From positions 3,782,001 through 3,846,000 of the forward strand of contig NZ_AP021972.1 in assembly GCF_014168815.1 (NCBI RefSeq): a DNA stretch of 64,000 nucleotides, read 5' to 3'. A program made the position numbers and the translations under genes. This stretch comes from Klebsiella sp. WP3-W18-ESBL-02 (GTDB taxonomy: Bacteria > Pseudomonadota > Gammaproteobacteria > Enterobacterales > Enterobacteriaceae). Positions within the stretch are counted from its first letter, which is position 1, and the number at the start of each line of letters is the position of its first letter. This document shows, piece after piece, positions 17,976 to 26,122 of the stretch. The notes beneath the pieces were generated by a model that saw only the letters and a list, made by a program, of their open reading frames with translations, ran no database searches and was not told where the DNA came from.

Positions 17976-18446
17976 TCAGGCCTTGATGGCTTTCAATACA
18001 TTAATCATTTCAAGCGCGGTCAGTGCAGCTTCTGCACCTTTGTTACCGGCTTTTGTGCCAGCACGTTCGATGGCTTGTTCAATACTTTCGGTGGTCAGAA
18101 CACCAAAGGCTACCGGGATTTCGCTGTCCTGAGCGACGTGCGCCAGGCCATTGCTTGCCCCGCCAGCGACATATTCGAAGTGCGCCGTGCCGCCACGGAT
18201 AACCGTACCCAGCGCGATCACTGCATCGTATTTACCGGTTTTCGCCAGTGCGCCAGCCGCCAGCGGCAGTTCATAAGCACCTGGAACCCAAACAACGGTG
18301 ATGTTTTCATCTTTAACCTGACCAATGCGCTTCAGGGCGTCGATAGCACCTTCCAGCAGGCTGTCATTGATAAAGTTGTTGAAACGCGCGATGGTGATGG
18401 CGACGCGAGCGTCCGGGGTAGCAACGTTAGCTTCAATAATGTTCAT
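17976..18446 (-). CDS. ribE: 6,7-dimethyl-8-ribityllumazine synthase
   Basis: Penultimate enzyme of riboflavin synthesis; condenses 5-amino-6-ribitylaminouracil with 3,4-dihydroxybutanone 4-phosphate. Bacterial members form icosahedral 60-mers. The 156-residue protein has [15 protein letters not shown] with the aromatic residue that stacks on the pyrimidine, [30 protein letters not shown] with the catalytic His, and PVAFGVLTT. An AAGGAAGAG site precedes the ATG. It lies 85 bases after ribD. The gene is also called ribH. Confidence 0.96.
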
Positions 18447-18531
18447 ACTCTTCCTTTGGGTTCATTTGCCCCGCAGGGGGGCGGATTTTATCATAATATT
18501 CTGGGCGCTGCTTCCTCTAATTGGGAAAGCC

Positions 18532-19635
18532 TCACGCAGTGGTTAAATGCAGGCAAACATCCGGGCCTACCTGTCGTATCTCATTGAATTTGAAATGGGG
18601 CGCATCGGCCAGTTTCTCAAGGCCTGGCAGCACACATAATCCGCGAGCATCGCTACCTAACAGTTTAGGCGCGATATAGACGATAAGCTCGTCCACCAGC
18701 CCGGCCTGAATCAGCGCGCCGGCAAGCGTCGGGCCCGCCTCCACCCAAATGCTGTTAATTTGCTGTTTACCCAGCTGCATCATCATCAGCACCAGGTCAA
18801 GATGACCGTTATGCTCCGGCACCTTCAGCGTCTGCACGCCTTCCGGCCAGATGCGGCTGTCGCCCGTGGTGCGGGCAAACAGGGTTTCACCCGGCTGATG
18901 CACAATCCGGTGCTCCGGCGTCACGCGGTTGCCGCTGTCGATAACAATACGCAGCGGCTGGCGCAGGTTCTCCTGCGGGTAGCGCGCCTGAGTTTGCGTA
19001 TCCAGTTCATCCCAGCGCACAGTCAGCGCCGGATCGTCTGCCAGCACCGTGGCGCTGCTGGTTAAAATCGCGTGACTCTCCGCGCGCAGGCGCTGCACGT
19101 CACGACGCGCCTGTGGCGAGGTGATCCACTGACTTTCACCGCTGGCCATCGCCGTGCGACCGTCGAGCGATGCCCCGAGTTTGAGCTGGACGAACGGGAA
19201 GCCGGTACGCATCCGCTTGAGGAAACCTTTATTCAGCGCCACGGCCTCGCTCATCATCAGCCCGTGGCTGACTTCAATGCCGGCCTGCTGCAAGCGGTAT
19301 AGGCCTCGCCCAGCAACCTGCGGGTTTGGATCCTGCATCGCGGCGACGACGCGGGAAACGCCTGCCGCAATCAGCGCATCGCAGCACGGCGGCGTACGAC
19401 CATGGTGGCTGCACGGCTCCAGCGTCACATAGGCGGTGGCGCCTTTGGCTTTGTCACCCGCCATGCGCAGCGCGTGTACTTCCGCATGCGGCTCCCCGGC
19501 GCGGTAATGGTAGCCTTCACCGACGATTTCACCCTGATTGACAATCACGCAGCCAACTCGCGGGTTGGGATGGGTGGTAAAGCGACCGCGCTGCGCCAGC
19601 TTGAGCGCCCGCGCCATGTACATTTCATCGTGCAT
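18532..19635 (-). CDS. ribD: Bifunctional riboflavin deaminase/reductase RibD
   Basis: Catalyses two consecutive steps of riboflavin synthesis. The N-terminal deaminase (about 1-145) has the zinc motif HAEVHAL with later PCSHHGRTPPCCDALI, typical of cytidine deaminase-like enzymes. The C-terminal reductase (about 147-367) is a DHFR-like NADPH enzyme seen in LKLGASLDGRTA and VEAGPTLAGALI. Length equals the E. coli protein. Only three bases separate it from nrdR, so it is translated from the same operon message. Confidence 0.96.
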   Translation of the reverse strand: MHDEMYMARALKLAQRGRFTTHPNPRVGCVIVNQGEIVGEGYHYRAGEPHAEVHALRMAGDKAKGATAYVTLEPCSHHGRTPPCCDALIAAGVSRVVAAMQDPNPQVAGRGLYRLQQAGIEVSHGLMMSEAVALNKGFLKRMRTGFPFVQLKLGASLDGRTAMASGESQWITSPQARRDVQRLRAESHAILTSSATVLADDPALTVRWDELDTQTQARYPQENLRQPLRIVIDSGNRVTPEHRIVHQPGETLFARTTGDSRIWPEGVQTLKVPEHNGHLDLVLMMMQLGKQQINSIWVEAGPTLAGALIQAGLVDELIVYIAPKLLGSDARGLCVLPGLEKLADAPHFKFNEIRQVGPDVCLHLTTA

Positions 19636-19638
19636 AGC

Positions 19639-20088
19639 TTAGTCCTGTAAGCGGGCGATTTCCTCGCCGAACTCTTTGATATCTTCAAAGCTGCGGTACA
19701 CCGACGCAAAGCGGATGTAGGCCACTTTATCCAGCTTTTTCAGCTGCTCCATGACCAGATTACCCAGCAGCTTGCTAGGTACTTCACGCTCGCCGGTCGC
19801 GCGCAGGTGCGATTTAATATGATTAATCGCCATTTCTACGTCATCGGCGCTCACCGGGCGCTTTTCCAGCGCTCTGAGCATACCGCTGCGCAGCTTGTCT
19901 TCGTTGAACGGTTCGCGCACGTCGTTACTTTTTACCACGCGCGGCATCACCAGTTCAGCCACCTCAAAGGTGGTGAAACGTTCGTTACACACCAGGCATT
20001 GCCGACGGCGGCGAACGGAGGAACCTTCTCCCACAAGACGGGAGTCAATCACTTTAGTGTCTACGGCGAAACAGAATGGGCAGTGCAT
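19639..20088 (-). CDS. nrdR: Transcriptional repressor NrdR
   Basis: Regulator of ribonucleotide reductase genes. The 149-residue protein has an N-terminal zinc ribbon (CPFC at residues 3-6 and CLVC around 31-34), which binds NrdR boxes, and an ATP-cone domain (about 49-139) that senses ATP/dATP. The sequence VIDSRLVGEGSSVRRRRQCLVC is nearly invariant in the family. First gene of nrdR-ribD-ribE-nusB-thiL-pgpA; its promoter must lie in the 150-base gap shared with the divergent yajI. Confidence 0.96.
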   Translation of the reverse strand: MHCPFCFAVDTKVIDSRLVGEGSSVRRRRQCLVCNERFTTFEVAELVMPRVVKSNDVREPFNEDKLRSGMLRALEKRPVSADDVEMAINHIKSHLRATGEREVPSKLLGNLVMEQLKKLDKVAYIRFASVYRSFEDIKEFGEEIARLQD

Positions 20089-20238
20089 ACGACGTCCTGA
20101 CGATGAGGGTTGATAAAACCTATTTTACCCTGAACTGCGATGACAACAAAGGCAGCTGTTTTTGAGACAATGGATCGATGCGATAAACCGCATTGCGCGC
20201 TAACATTGCGTTATCCCGAAAAGAAGGAAACAGACAGA

Positions 20239-20781
20239 ATGACAAGACGTTACCTAAGAATAGCCCTGCTGGGAAGCCTCGTCAGCCTGAGCGCCTGCGC
20301 GCAGCAGTCGGAAGTGAGGCAAATGCACCAGAGCATTAGCGCATTGAGCAGCGAGATGACGCAGCTTAACAAAGAAACGGTGAAGATTACCCAGCAAAAC
20401 GCGCTGAATGCAAAATCGACCCAGGGCGCGTATCTGCTGCCGGGCGCCAACACGCCGGCTCGGCTGAATAGCCAGATTGGCACGCTGCGTATGTCGTTGC
20501 GTAACGTCGCCGCTAACGCCCAGGGCACGGCGTTAACGCTGCGTATTCAAGGGGAATCCAACGATCCGCTTCCGGCGTTTACCGGCACCGTCGAATGGGG
20601 ACAGATCCAGGGCACGACCGAACGCTATCAGGAAGTGAACGTACAGAATCAGCTGTTCTCCGCCCCGGCTAGCGTGCTGGCACCCAGCGACGTCGATATT
20701 CCTCTGCAGCTGAATGGCGTCACGCCAGATCAGCTGGGCTTCGTCCGTATTCACGACGTCCAGCCCGCCGGCGTACAGTAA
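20239..20781 (+). CDS. yajI: YajI, DUF3251 lipoprotein
   Basis: A predicted lipoprotein of 180 residues. The signal peptide ends in the lipobox LSAC with the lipidated Cys at position 20. A predicted coiled-coil stretch (about 25-60, MHQSISALSSEMTQLNKE) precedes a beta-rich DUF3251 domain. It aligns with E. coli YajI across its length; function is unknown. The frame extends upstream to 20140, but the ATG at 20239 has AAGAAGGAAA before it and gives a proper signal sequence. Residue after the Cys is Ala, which does not signal inner-membrane retention. Confidence 0.9.
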   Translation: MTRRYLRIALLGSLVSLSACAQQSEVRQMHQSISALSSEMTQLNKETVKITQQNALNAKSTQGAYLLPGANTPARLNSQIGTLRMSLRNVAANAQGTALTLRIQGESNDPLPAFTGTVEWGQIQGTTERYQEVNVQNQLFSAPASVLAPSDVDIPLQLNGVTPDQLGFVRIHDVQPAGVQ

Positions 20782-21087
20782 TCTTTTACCCGGCGCTGTA
20801 AACGATAAACGCGTTATAGCGCCGCCCTCAGCGATGCCCTCTTCCTTTACACTGCCCATGCTTTGCGTATGTAAACATTTGCAATAATTCACTCCATAAG
20901 TACAATCCCCGCGTCTAAACTACGCAAACGTGAACGCAATCGATTACGCGTTTGAAAAATGTGTGAAGTGTGACTGATTTTCGTGAGCAAGGATTCATAT
21001 AATAGGCTCGCAGAAACATGAAACATTTAGAAAAGCTTCGGTGATAAAAATCACTCTCTTTCGAATTTTTTTATTAGTGGCATAAAT
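20782..21087 (+). promoter_or_regulatory. tsx upstream region with sigma-70 promoter
   Basis: No gene is seen in this 306-base stretch. A perfect TATAAT (-10) lies at 20998-21003 with no good -35 hexamer, as expected for an activator-dependent promoter. Just upstream are TGTGA- and GTGAGCAA-like half sites (about 20961-20990), in a position comparable to the CRP/CytR-controlled P2 promoter of E. coli tsx. A GGCGCT...AGCGCC inverted repeat at 20793-20823 may end yajI transcription. CRP/CytR control is inferred. Confidence 0.6.
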
Positions 21088-21951
21088 ATGAAAAAAACAT
21101 TACTGGCAGCCGGTGCCGCGCTGGCGCTTACCGCATCTTTCACTGCTAACGCAGCAGGCGACTCTCAGCCGCAGTATGTCTCTGACTGGTGGCATCAGAG
21201 CGTAAACGTGGTAGGTAGCTACCACACCCGTTTCTCCCCGAAACTGAACAACGACGTTTATCTGGAGTACGAAGCCTTCGCCAAGAAAGACTGGCTGGAC
21301 TTCTACGGCTATATCGATATTCCGAAAACCTTCGACTGGGGTAACGGCAACGATAAAGGCGTATGGTCTGACGGCTCCCCGCTGTTCATGGAGATCGAGC
21401 CGCGCTTCTCTATCGATAAGCTGACCGGCGCCGACCTGAGCTTCGGCCCGTTCAAAGAGTGGTATATCGCCAACAACTACATCTACGATATGGGTGACAA
21501 CAAGGCCAGCCGCCAGAGCACCTGGTATATGGGTCTGGGTACCGATATCGACACCGGCCTGCCAATGAGCCTGTCCATGAACGTGTATGCTAAATACCAG
21601 TGGCAGAACTACGGCGCAGCGAACGAAAACGAGTGGGACGGCTACCGCTTCAAAGTGAAATACTTTGTACCGATTAGCGACCTGTGGGGCGGCAAGCTGA
21701 GCTACATCGGCTTCACCAACTTCGACTGGGGTTCAGACCTGGGCGATGAACCAAACCGTACCAGCAACTCTATCGCGTCCAGCCATATCCTGGCGCTGAA
21801 CTACGATCACTGGCACTACTCTGTTGTTGCCCGTTACTTCCATAACGGCGGCCAGTGGCAGGGTGGCAATACCCTGAACTGGGGCGAAGGCGACTTCAAC
21901 GCGAAGTCTACCGGTTGGGGTGGTTACCTGGTTGTAGGTTACAACTTCTAA
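21088..21951 (+). CDS. tsx: Nucleoside-specific outer membrane channel Tsx
   Basis: Twelve-stranded outer-membrane barrel that lets nucleosides and deoxynucleosides diffuse into the periplasm; in E. coli it is also the receptor for phage T6 and colicin K. The 287-residue precursor has a clear signal peptide (MKKTLLAAGAALALTASFTANA) cut before AGDSQ, alternating aromatic beta strands, and the C-terminal VVGYNF ending in Phe, the Bam recognition signature. It is transcribed from its own upstream promoter and followed by a hairpin that also serves the convergent Ldr-type gene. Confidence 0.95.
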   Translation: MKKTLLAAGAALALTASFTANAAGDSQPQYVSDWWHQSVNVVGSYHTRFSPKLNNDVYLEYEAFAKKDWLDFYGYIDIPKTFDWGNGNDKGVWSDGSPLFMEIEPRFSIDKLTGADLSFGPFKEWYIANNYIYDMGDNKASRQSTWYMGLGTDIDTGLPMSLSMNVYAKYQWQNYGAANENEWDGYRFKVKYFVPISDLWGGKLSYIGFTNFDWGSDLGDEPNRTSNSIASSHILALNYDHWHYSVVARYFHNGGQWQGGNTLNWGEGDFNAKSTGWGGYLVVGYNF

Positions 21952-21963
21952 GTTCGACACCGC

Positions 21964-21996
21964 AAAAAAGGCCAGAGGTTACCCTCTGGCCTGTTT
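21964..21996. terminator. Terminator shared by tsx and the Ldr-like toxin gene
   Basis: Stem GGCCAGAGG/CCTCTGGCC (21970-21991) with a 4-base loop. Read on the minus strand it is followed by TTTTTTGCG, a strong intrinsic terminator for the small gene at 22041-22148. On the + strand the tail is TGTTTCG, weaker, for tsx. Confidence 0.85.
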
Positions 21997-22040
21997 CGGG
22001 CGCATGCTGCCACGCGGGCGGCAGGTTCGCCCACCTCACC

Positions 22041-22148
22041 TTATCTCTGACTATGCCACCAGCCTAAAAACAGACCTGTCGCAATACCGACCAGCGTTGG
22101 TGCTGCCAGATCGTGCCAGACAATAATGCAAACTTCCGTGAGCGTCAT
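22041..22148 (-). CDS. Ldr-family type I toxin (small membrane peptide)
   Basis: A 35-codon ORF too short for routine gene calling. The product begins MTLTEVCIIVWHDLAAP and ends GLFLGWWHSQR: one hydrophobic segment with the WHDLAAP core and a polar, basic tail. This matches E. coli LdrA-D in length (35 residues), in the MT[LF] start and in the central motif. Ldr peptides insert in the inner membrane and inhibit growth when not silenced. An AAGG-containing site lies seven bases before the ATG. On the minus strand a TAGAAT -10-like box at 22343-22338 and the hairpin ending near 21964 would give an mRNA of about 370 bases, the size known for ldrD. A matching antisense RNA lies over its leader. 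Confidence 0.88.
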   Translation of the reverse strand: MTLTEVCIIVWHDLAAPTLVGIATGLFLGWWHSQR

Positions 22149-22196
22149 ACAGCCGCCTTGGTTGCAATGGCAACGGTTCGCGGCTATCCTCAACTT

Positions 22197-22265
22197 GTCT
22201 GGAGTCAAGTTAGCCCCCGTGATGTTGCCGGTTTATACCAAACAACGTGCGGGGGTTTTCTCTTT
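22197..22265 (+). ncRNA. Rdl-like antisense RNA to the Ldr-type toxin mRNA
   Basis: On the strand opposite the toxin leader there is a good sigma-70 promoter, TTGCAA (22162-22167), 17-base spacer, TATCCT (22185-22190). A start near 22197 gives a short RNA with a first stem AACTTG/CAAGTT and a second stem of CCCCCG (22214-22219) with CGGGGG (22250-22255), followed by TTTTCTCTTT. The expected length is about 65-70 bases, like E. coli Rdl RNAs, and the words GGAGTCAAG, TAGCCCCCGTG and ACGTGCGGGGGTTTTCTC recur in the E. coli Rdl sequences as I recall them. It is fully complementary to the 5' leader of the toxin mRNA. Confidence 0.82.
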
Positions 22266-22374
22266 CCAGCGACAAGGCCACCGGGGATCAAGCCCCCGCA
22301 ACATTGCGCCTCACCGGGTGCACCCGGCTTGCCGCCGATTCTACGCTTCTCACGGCTATCTGCATGACTTTAAA

Positions 22375-22405
22375 AAGAAAAAATCCCAATCTCGCGATCG
22401 GGATT
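22375..22405 (-). terminator. Terminator of yajD
   Basis: Read on the minus strand, GGAATCCC...GGGATT forms a stem with one internal mismatch, followed by TTTTTTCTTTTT. It lies about 40 bases after the yajD stop and separates it from the Ldr-like gene. Confidence 0.85.
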
Positions 22406-22446
22406 CCAGCGATGATGTATGCGTTACAGCGCGCCCGCGGTGCCGC

Positions 22447-22794
22447 TTATTTCTTTTTGTTCAGCATAGCTTTCAGGTCAGCAAACGGGTTATAGGTCGC
22501 TTCACCGACATCTTTCTGCGCATCTTCCCCGGCCACCACCGTTGAACCGTACTGGTCCGCCTCGGTATATTTTGAGTGCTCGTGATCGTGGCAGAACAGG
22601 CACAGAAGCTCCCAGTTGCTGCCATCTTCCGGGTTATTGGTGTGGTCGTGATCCATATGATGAACCGTCAGCTCACGCAGGTTGGAGTAGACGAACTCGC
22701 GCGAGCAGCGCCCGCACACCCACGGGAACAGTTTCAGCGCTTTTTCACGGTAGCCGCTTTCCAGCCGCACGTAGTTTTTTGGGATGATGGCCAT
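22447..22794 (-). CDS. yajD: YajD, HNH nuclease family protein
   Basis: A 115-residue protein, E. coli YajD length. It has the CGRC and CLFC cysteine pairs that hold zinc and the HNH core spread over ELTVHHMDHDHTNNPEDGSNWELLC and CHDHEH. The family is predicted to be a nuclease, but no substrate is known. The open frame runs eight codons further upstream; the ATG at 22794 gives the conserved MAIIPKNY start. It ends in NPFADLKAMLNKKK. Confidence 0.9.
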   Translation of the reverse strand: MAIIPKNYVRLESGYREKALKLFPWVCGRCSREFVYSNLRELTVHHMDHDHTNNPEDGSNWELLCLFCHDHEHSKYTEADQYGSTVVAGEDAQKDVGEATYNPFADLKAMLNKKK

Positions 22795-22850
22795 AATGAC
22801 TCGATATGTCGTGTTCAAGGTAAGGGAATACGCACAGTCTAAATGGGCAA

Positions 22851-22890
22851 TAAAAAAGCCGCAACACCCTACGGCGTTGCGGCTTTTATT
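22851..22890. terminator. Terminator downstream of secF
   Basis: AAAAAAGCCGCAAC...GTTGCGGCTTTTATT: an 8-bp GC-rich stem with A and T runs on both sides. It ends the queA-tgt-yajC-secD-secF transcript, and lies between secF and yajD. Confidence 0.85.
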
Positions 22891-22910
22891 CGTGCCCTGA
22901 GTGCGGCAGA

Positions 22911-23882
22911 TTACGGCAGAATAGACGGCTGATCCGCCCCTTCTTTCTCGACTTTCTGCTGCAGCATGTGCTCGCGCTTCATACCCAGCTTCAGCGCCAG
23001 CGCCGATGCCACGTAGATAGACGACGCAGTACCGATGGAAACACCGATCAGCATGGTCAGCGAGAAGCCTTCCAGTACCGGACCACCGAAGAGGTACAGC
23101 ATCAGAATGACCACTAACGTGGTACCGGAGGTAATCAACGTACGGTGCAGCGTCTGGGTCAGCGACACGTTAAAGATTTCGTAAGGCGTACCGCGACGAA
23201 TCTTGCGGAAGTTCTCACGAATACGGTCAGATACCACGATACTGTCGTTGAGCGAGTAGCCGATGACCGACATCAACGAGGCCACGATGGTCAGGTCAAT
23301 CTCAATCTGGAACAGCGACAGGATCCCAAGCGTGATGATCACGTCGTGCGCCAGCGAGATAACGACCCCCGCCGCCAGTCGCCACTCAAAGCGGAAACCG
23401 ACGTACACCAGGATAGAGATCAGCGCCACCAGCAGCGCCATCGCGCCGGTTTGCGCCAGATCGGCCCCTACGCTAGGCCCCACGAACTCAATACGCTTCA
23501 CCGCGGCGTTCTGGTTGGTGGACTCGTTAATCACGCTCAGCACCTTGCTGCCCAACACCTGGCCGCCTTCCGCCCCTTTTGTAGGCGGCATACGTACCAT
23601 AATGTCATGGCTGCTACCGAAGTTCTGCAGAAGCGGGTCAACAAAGCCCGCTTTCTCCAGCGCATCGCGCATCACGTCCATCTCAGCCGGTTTTTCCAGC
23701 GTGATTTCAATCACCGTACCACCGGTGAAATCGAGACCCCAGTTAAAGCCGCGTACGCCCATCACGACGATGGCCGCAATCAGCAAGACGCCAGAGATGC
23801 CGAAAGCCCAGTAGTCCCAGCGCATAAAGTCATAGACTTTACGGCCGTGGTTCAATTGTTCAACAGTATATTCCTGTGCCAC
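22911..23882 (-). CDS. secF: Protein translocase subunit SecF
   Basis: Inner-membrane partner of SecD; together they use the proton gradient to pull exported proteins out of the SecYEG channel. The 323-residue protein has six membrane segments. WGLDFTGGTVIEI opens the periplasmic loop, and FVGPSVGADL and VGYSLNDSIVVSDRIREN are RND-type SecF motifs. The start is GTG at 23882 with GAGGAG upstream, giving the conserved (M)AQEYTVEQLN start; the ATG further upstream would overlap secD and is not used in E. coli. It ends in KEGADQPSILP as in E. coli. Confidence 0.95.
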   Translation of the reverse strand: MAQEYTVEQLNHGRKVYDFMRWDYWAFGISGVLLIAAIVVMGVRGFNWGLDFTGGTVIEITLEKPAEMDVMRDALEKAGFVDPLLQNFGSSHDIMVRMPPTKGAEGGQVLGSKVLSVINESTNQNAAVKRIEFVGPSVGADLAQTGAMALLVALISILVYVGFRFEWRLAAGVVISLAHDVIITLGILSLFQIEIDLTIVASLMSVIGYSLNDSIVVSDRIRENFRKIRRGTPYEIFNVSLTQTLHRTLITSGTTLVVILMLYLFGGPVLEGFSLTMLIGVSIGTASSIYVASALALKLGMKREHMLQQKVEKEGADQPSILP

Positions 23883-23892
23883 ATCGCACTCC

Positions 23893-25740
23893 TCAGATTG
23901 ACAGCTTGTTGATGCGTTTGCCGCCATACAACAGGTTTACGATGGCACGAGTACCTACAATCGCGGTAAACATCGACGTTGCAACACCGATACCGGTCGT
24001 AATCGCGAACCCTTTAATGGCACCGGTACCGACTGCGTACAGGATCAGGACTTTAATCAGCGTCGTGATGTTCGCATCGAAGATGGAACTGAACGCGCCG
24101 GCATAGCCCTCGTTGATCGCCTGCTGGACCGAACGCCCGTTGCTCAACTCTTCTTTGATACGTTCGTTGATCAGAACGTTAGCATCGACCGCAACGGCAA
24201 GGGTTAACACAATCCCCGCTATCCCTGGCATACTCAACGTTGCGCCAGGCAGCAGCGACATGATACCGACGATCAGCACCAGGTTAGCAATCAGCGCGCT
24301 GGTCGCAATCAGACCGAACTTCTTATAGAAGAAGATCATAAACAGGATAGAGACCACCAGGCCGGCCAGACAGGCTTCCAGACCCTGCTTGATGTTCTGC
24401 ATACCCAGCGTTGGGCCGATGGTACGCTCTTCCACAATCTGGATTGGCGCAATCAACGCACCCGCGCGCAGCAGCAGCGACAGCTGACGTGCTTCATTCG
24501 GGTTGCCGATACCGGTGATACGGAAGCTGTTACCCAGGCGAGACTGGATGTTGGCGATGTTAATCACCTCTTCCTGTTTCACCAGCACGGCGCGGCCGTT
24601 GGCGTCCTTCTTACCGCTGTCTTTGTACTCCACGAACAGGGTCGCCATCGGCTTACCGATGTTGTCCTTAGTGAAGTTAGACATGATGTTACCACCCGCG
24701 CTATCGAGTGAGATGTTCACCTGCGGCTGGTTGTACTCATCCTGGCTCGAAGTGGAGTCGGTGATATGGTCACCGGTCAGAATCACACGCTTGTACAGCA
24801 CAACCGGCTGGCCTTCGCGGGTGTTTTTCACTTCAGAGTCGCCCGGCACGCGGCCAGATGCGGCAGCCGCCTGATCGACGTTGGTATTGACCAGACGGAA
24901 TTCCAGCGTCGCGGTCGCGCCCAGAATCTCTTTGGCTCGCGCCGTATCCTGAATACCCGGCAGCTCAACCACAATGCGGTCAGCACCCTGACGCTGAACT
25001 ACTGGCTCAGCAACGCCCAACTGATTAACACGGTTACGCAGAATGTTAATGTTCTGCTGAACCGCGTACTCACGCGCTTCGCTCAGACGAGCGTCGGTCA
25101 TGACCGCACGCAGCGCTGTACTTCCCTGCGCGCTAATCACCATATCGCGGTGACGCGGGGTCAGGTACGCAATCGCCTGGTCGCGAGCGTTAGCGTCACG
25201 GAACGTAATGCTCAGACCGTAGTTGTCTTCTTTACGAACGTTGGAATACGGGATGTTTTTCTCACGCAGATCGCTGCGCAGACTGTCGATATTTTGTTCC
25301 TGCAGCTTGCCCAACGCGGTGTCCATATCCACTTCCATCAGGAAGTGAACGCCACCACGCAGATCAAGACCGAGCTTCATCGGCTCTGCGTGAATCGCAG
25401 CCAGCCAGCGCGGCGTTGCCGGAGCAAGGTTAAGCGCCACGACATATTTGTCACCCAGTACGCTCATCAACGCTTCACGCGCGCGCAGCTGGATGTCGGT
25501 GGTGTCGAAGCGCGCAAGAATTGCGCCCTCTTCCAGTGCCACAGACTTAGCGGTAATTTTTTCTTCTTGTAACGTTTTCTGGACCTGGATCAGCGTTTGC
25601 TCACTGGCGGCGACACCGCGCACGCCAGTGATTTGAACGGCCGGATCCTCACCATACAGGTTGGGAAGTGCGTAAAGCAGGCCGACGATAATCACGACGA
25701 CCAGCATGATGTACTTCCACAAAGGATAACGGTTTAACAC
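23893..25740 (-). CDS. secD: Protein translocase subunit SecD
   Basis: A 615-residue inner-membrane protein with one N-terminal helix, a large periplasmic region (P1, about 30-450) that captures translocating proteins, and five C-terminal helices. DLRGGVHFLMEVD is the SecD signature at about 120-135; the RND helices include VDANVLINERIKEEL with the Asp important for proton coupling. The secD-secF spacing is 10 bases to the GTG of secF. Third to fourth gene of the queA-tgt-yajC-secDF operon. Confidence 0.96.
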   Translation of the reverse strand: MLNRYPLWKYIMLVVVIIVGLLYALPNLYGEDPAVQITGVRGVAASEQTLIQVQKTLQEEKITAKSVALEEGAILARFDTTDIQLRAREALMSVLGDKYVVALNLAPATPRWLAAIHAEPMKLGLDLRGGVHFLMEVDMDTALGKLQEQNIDSLRSDLREKNIPYSNVRKEDNYGLSITFRDANARDQAIAYLTPRHRDMVISAQGSTALRAVMTDARLSEAREYAVQQNINILRNRVNQLGVAEPVVQRQGADRIVVELPGIQDTARAKEILGATATLEFRLVNTNVDQAAAASGRVPGDSEVKNTREGQPVVLYKRVILTGDHITDSTSSQDEYNQPQVNISLDSAGGNIMSNFTKDNIGKPMATLFVEYKDSGKKDANGRAVLVKQEEVINIANIQSRLGNSFRITGIGNPNEARQLSLLLRAGALIAPIQIVEERTIGPTLGMQNIKQGLEACLAGLVVSILFMIFFYKKFGLIATSALIANLVLIVGIMSLLPGATLSMPGIAGIVLTLAVAVDANVLINERIKEELSNGRSVQQAINEGYAGAFSSIFDANITTLIKVLILYAVGTGAIKGFAITTGIGVATSMFTAIVGTRAIVNLLYGGKRINKLSI

Positions 25741-25767
25741 GGCAGTTCCCTTTGGGAAAACGGAATA

Positions 25768-26100
25768 TTACAGCGCCTTCATGGTGCCTTTCGGCAGAAC
25801 GGCAGCTACGAAGTCACGTTTGATAACCACTTCAGTGGTGTCGTTCAGTGCGATAGCAATGTAGCCAGTTTCCGCTACTTTGGTCACACGACCTACCAAG
25901 CCACCGTTAGTCAGGACTTCATCGCCTTTTGCGATGGAGTTCATCAGATTTTTGTGCTCTTTGGTGCGCTTTTGCTGTGGACGCAGGATCATGAAGTAGA
26001 AAATCAGACCAAATACCACCAGCATCAGAATCAGAGACATCGGGCTGCCCTGCGCCGGAGCACCTGTTGCCGCTACCGCATCAGAAATAAAAAAGCTCAT
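25768..26100 (-). CDS. yajC: Sec translocon accessory protein YajC
   Basis: A 110-residue single-span inner-membrane protein (hydrophobic residues about 20-40, LILMLVVFGLIFYFMILRP) with a cytosolic domain; it associates with SecDF and with the AcrB pump in E. coli. The sequence is nearly identical to the E. coli protein. The ATG at 26100 after TGAGGGAAA is chosen over the ATG ten codons earlier. It lies 22 bases after tgt. Confidence 0.95.
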   Translation of the reverse strand: MSFFISDAVAATGAPAQGSPMSLILMLVVFGLIFYFMILRPQQKRTKEHKNLMNSIAKGDEVLTNGGLVGRVTKVAETGYIAIALNDTTEVVIKRDFVAAVLPKGTMKAL

Positions 26101-26122
26101 TAAATTTCCCTCATTATTAAAA

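Noticed and set aside
22113..22545. Longer + strand frames between tsx and yajD (84 and 139 codons)
   Set aside because: They overlap the Ldr/Rdl locus and the yajD terminator, have no ribosome site and show no protein-like composition.
24766..25572. A 268-codon + strand frame opposite secD
   Set aside because: The minus strand encodes a complete and well conserved SecD; the antisense product is rich in Gln, Arg and His without domain features.
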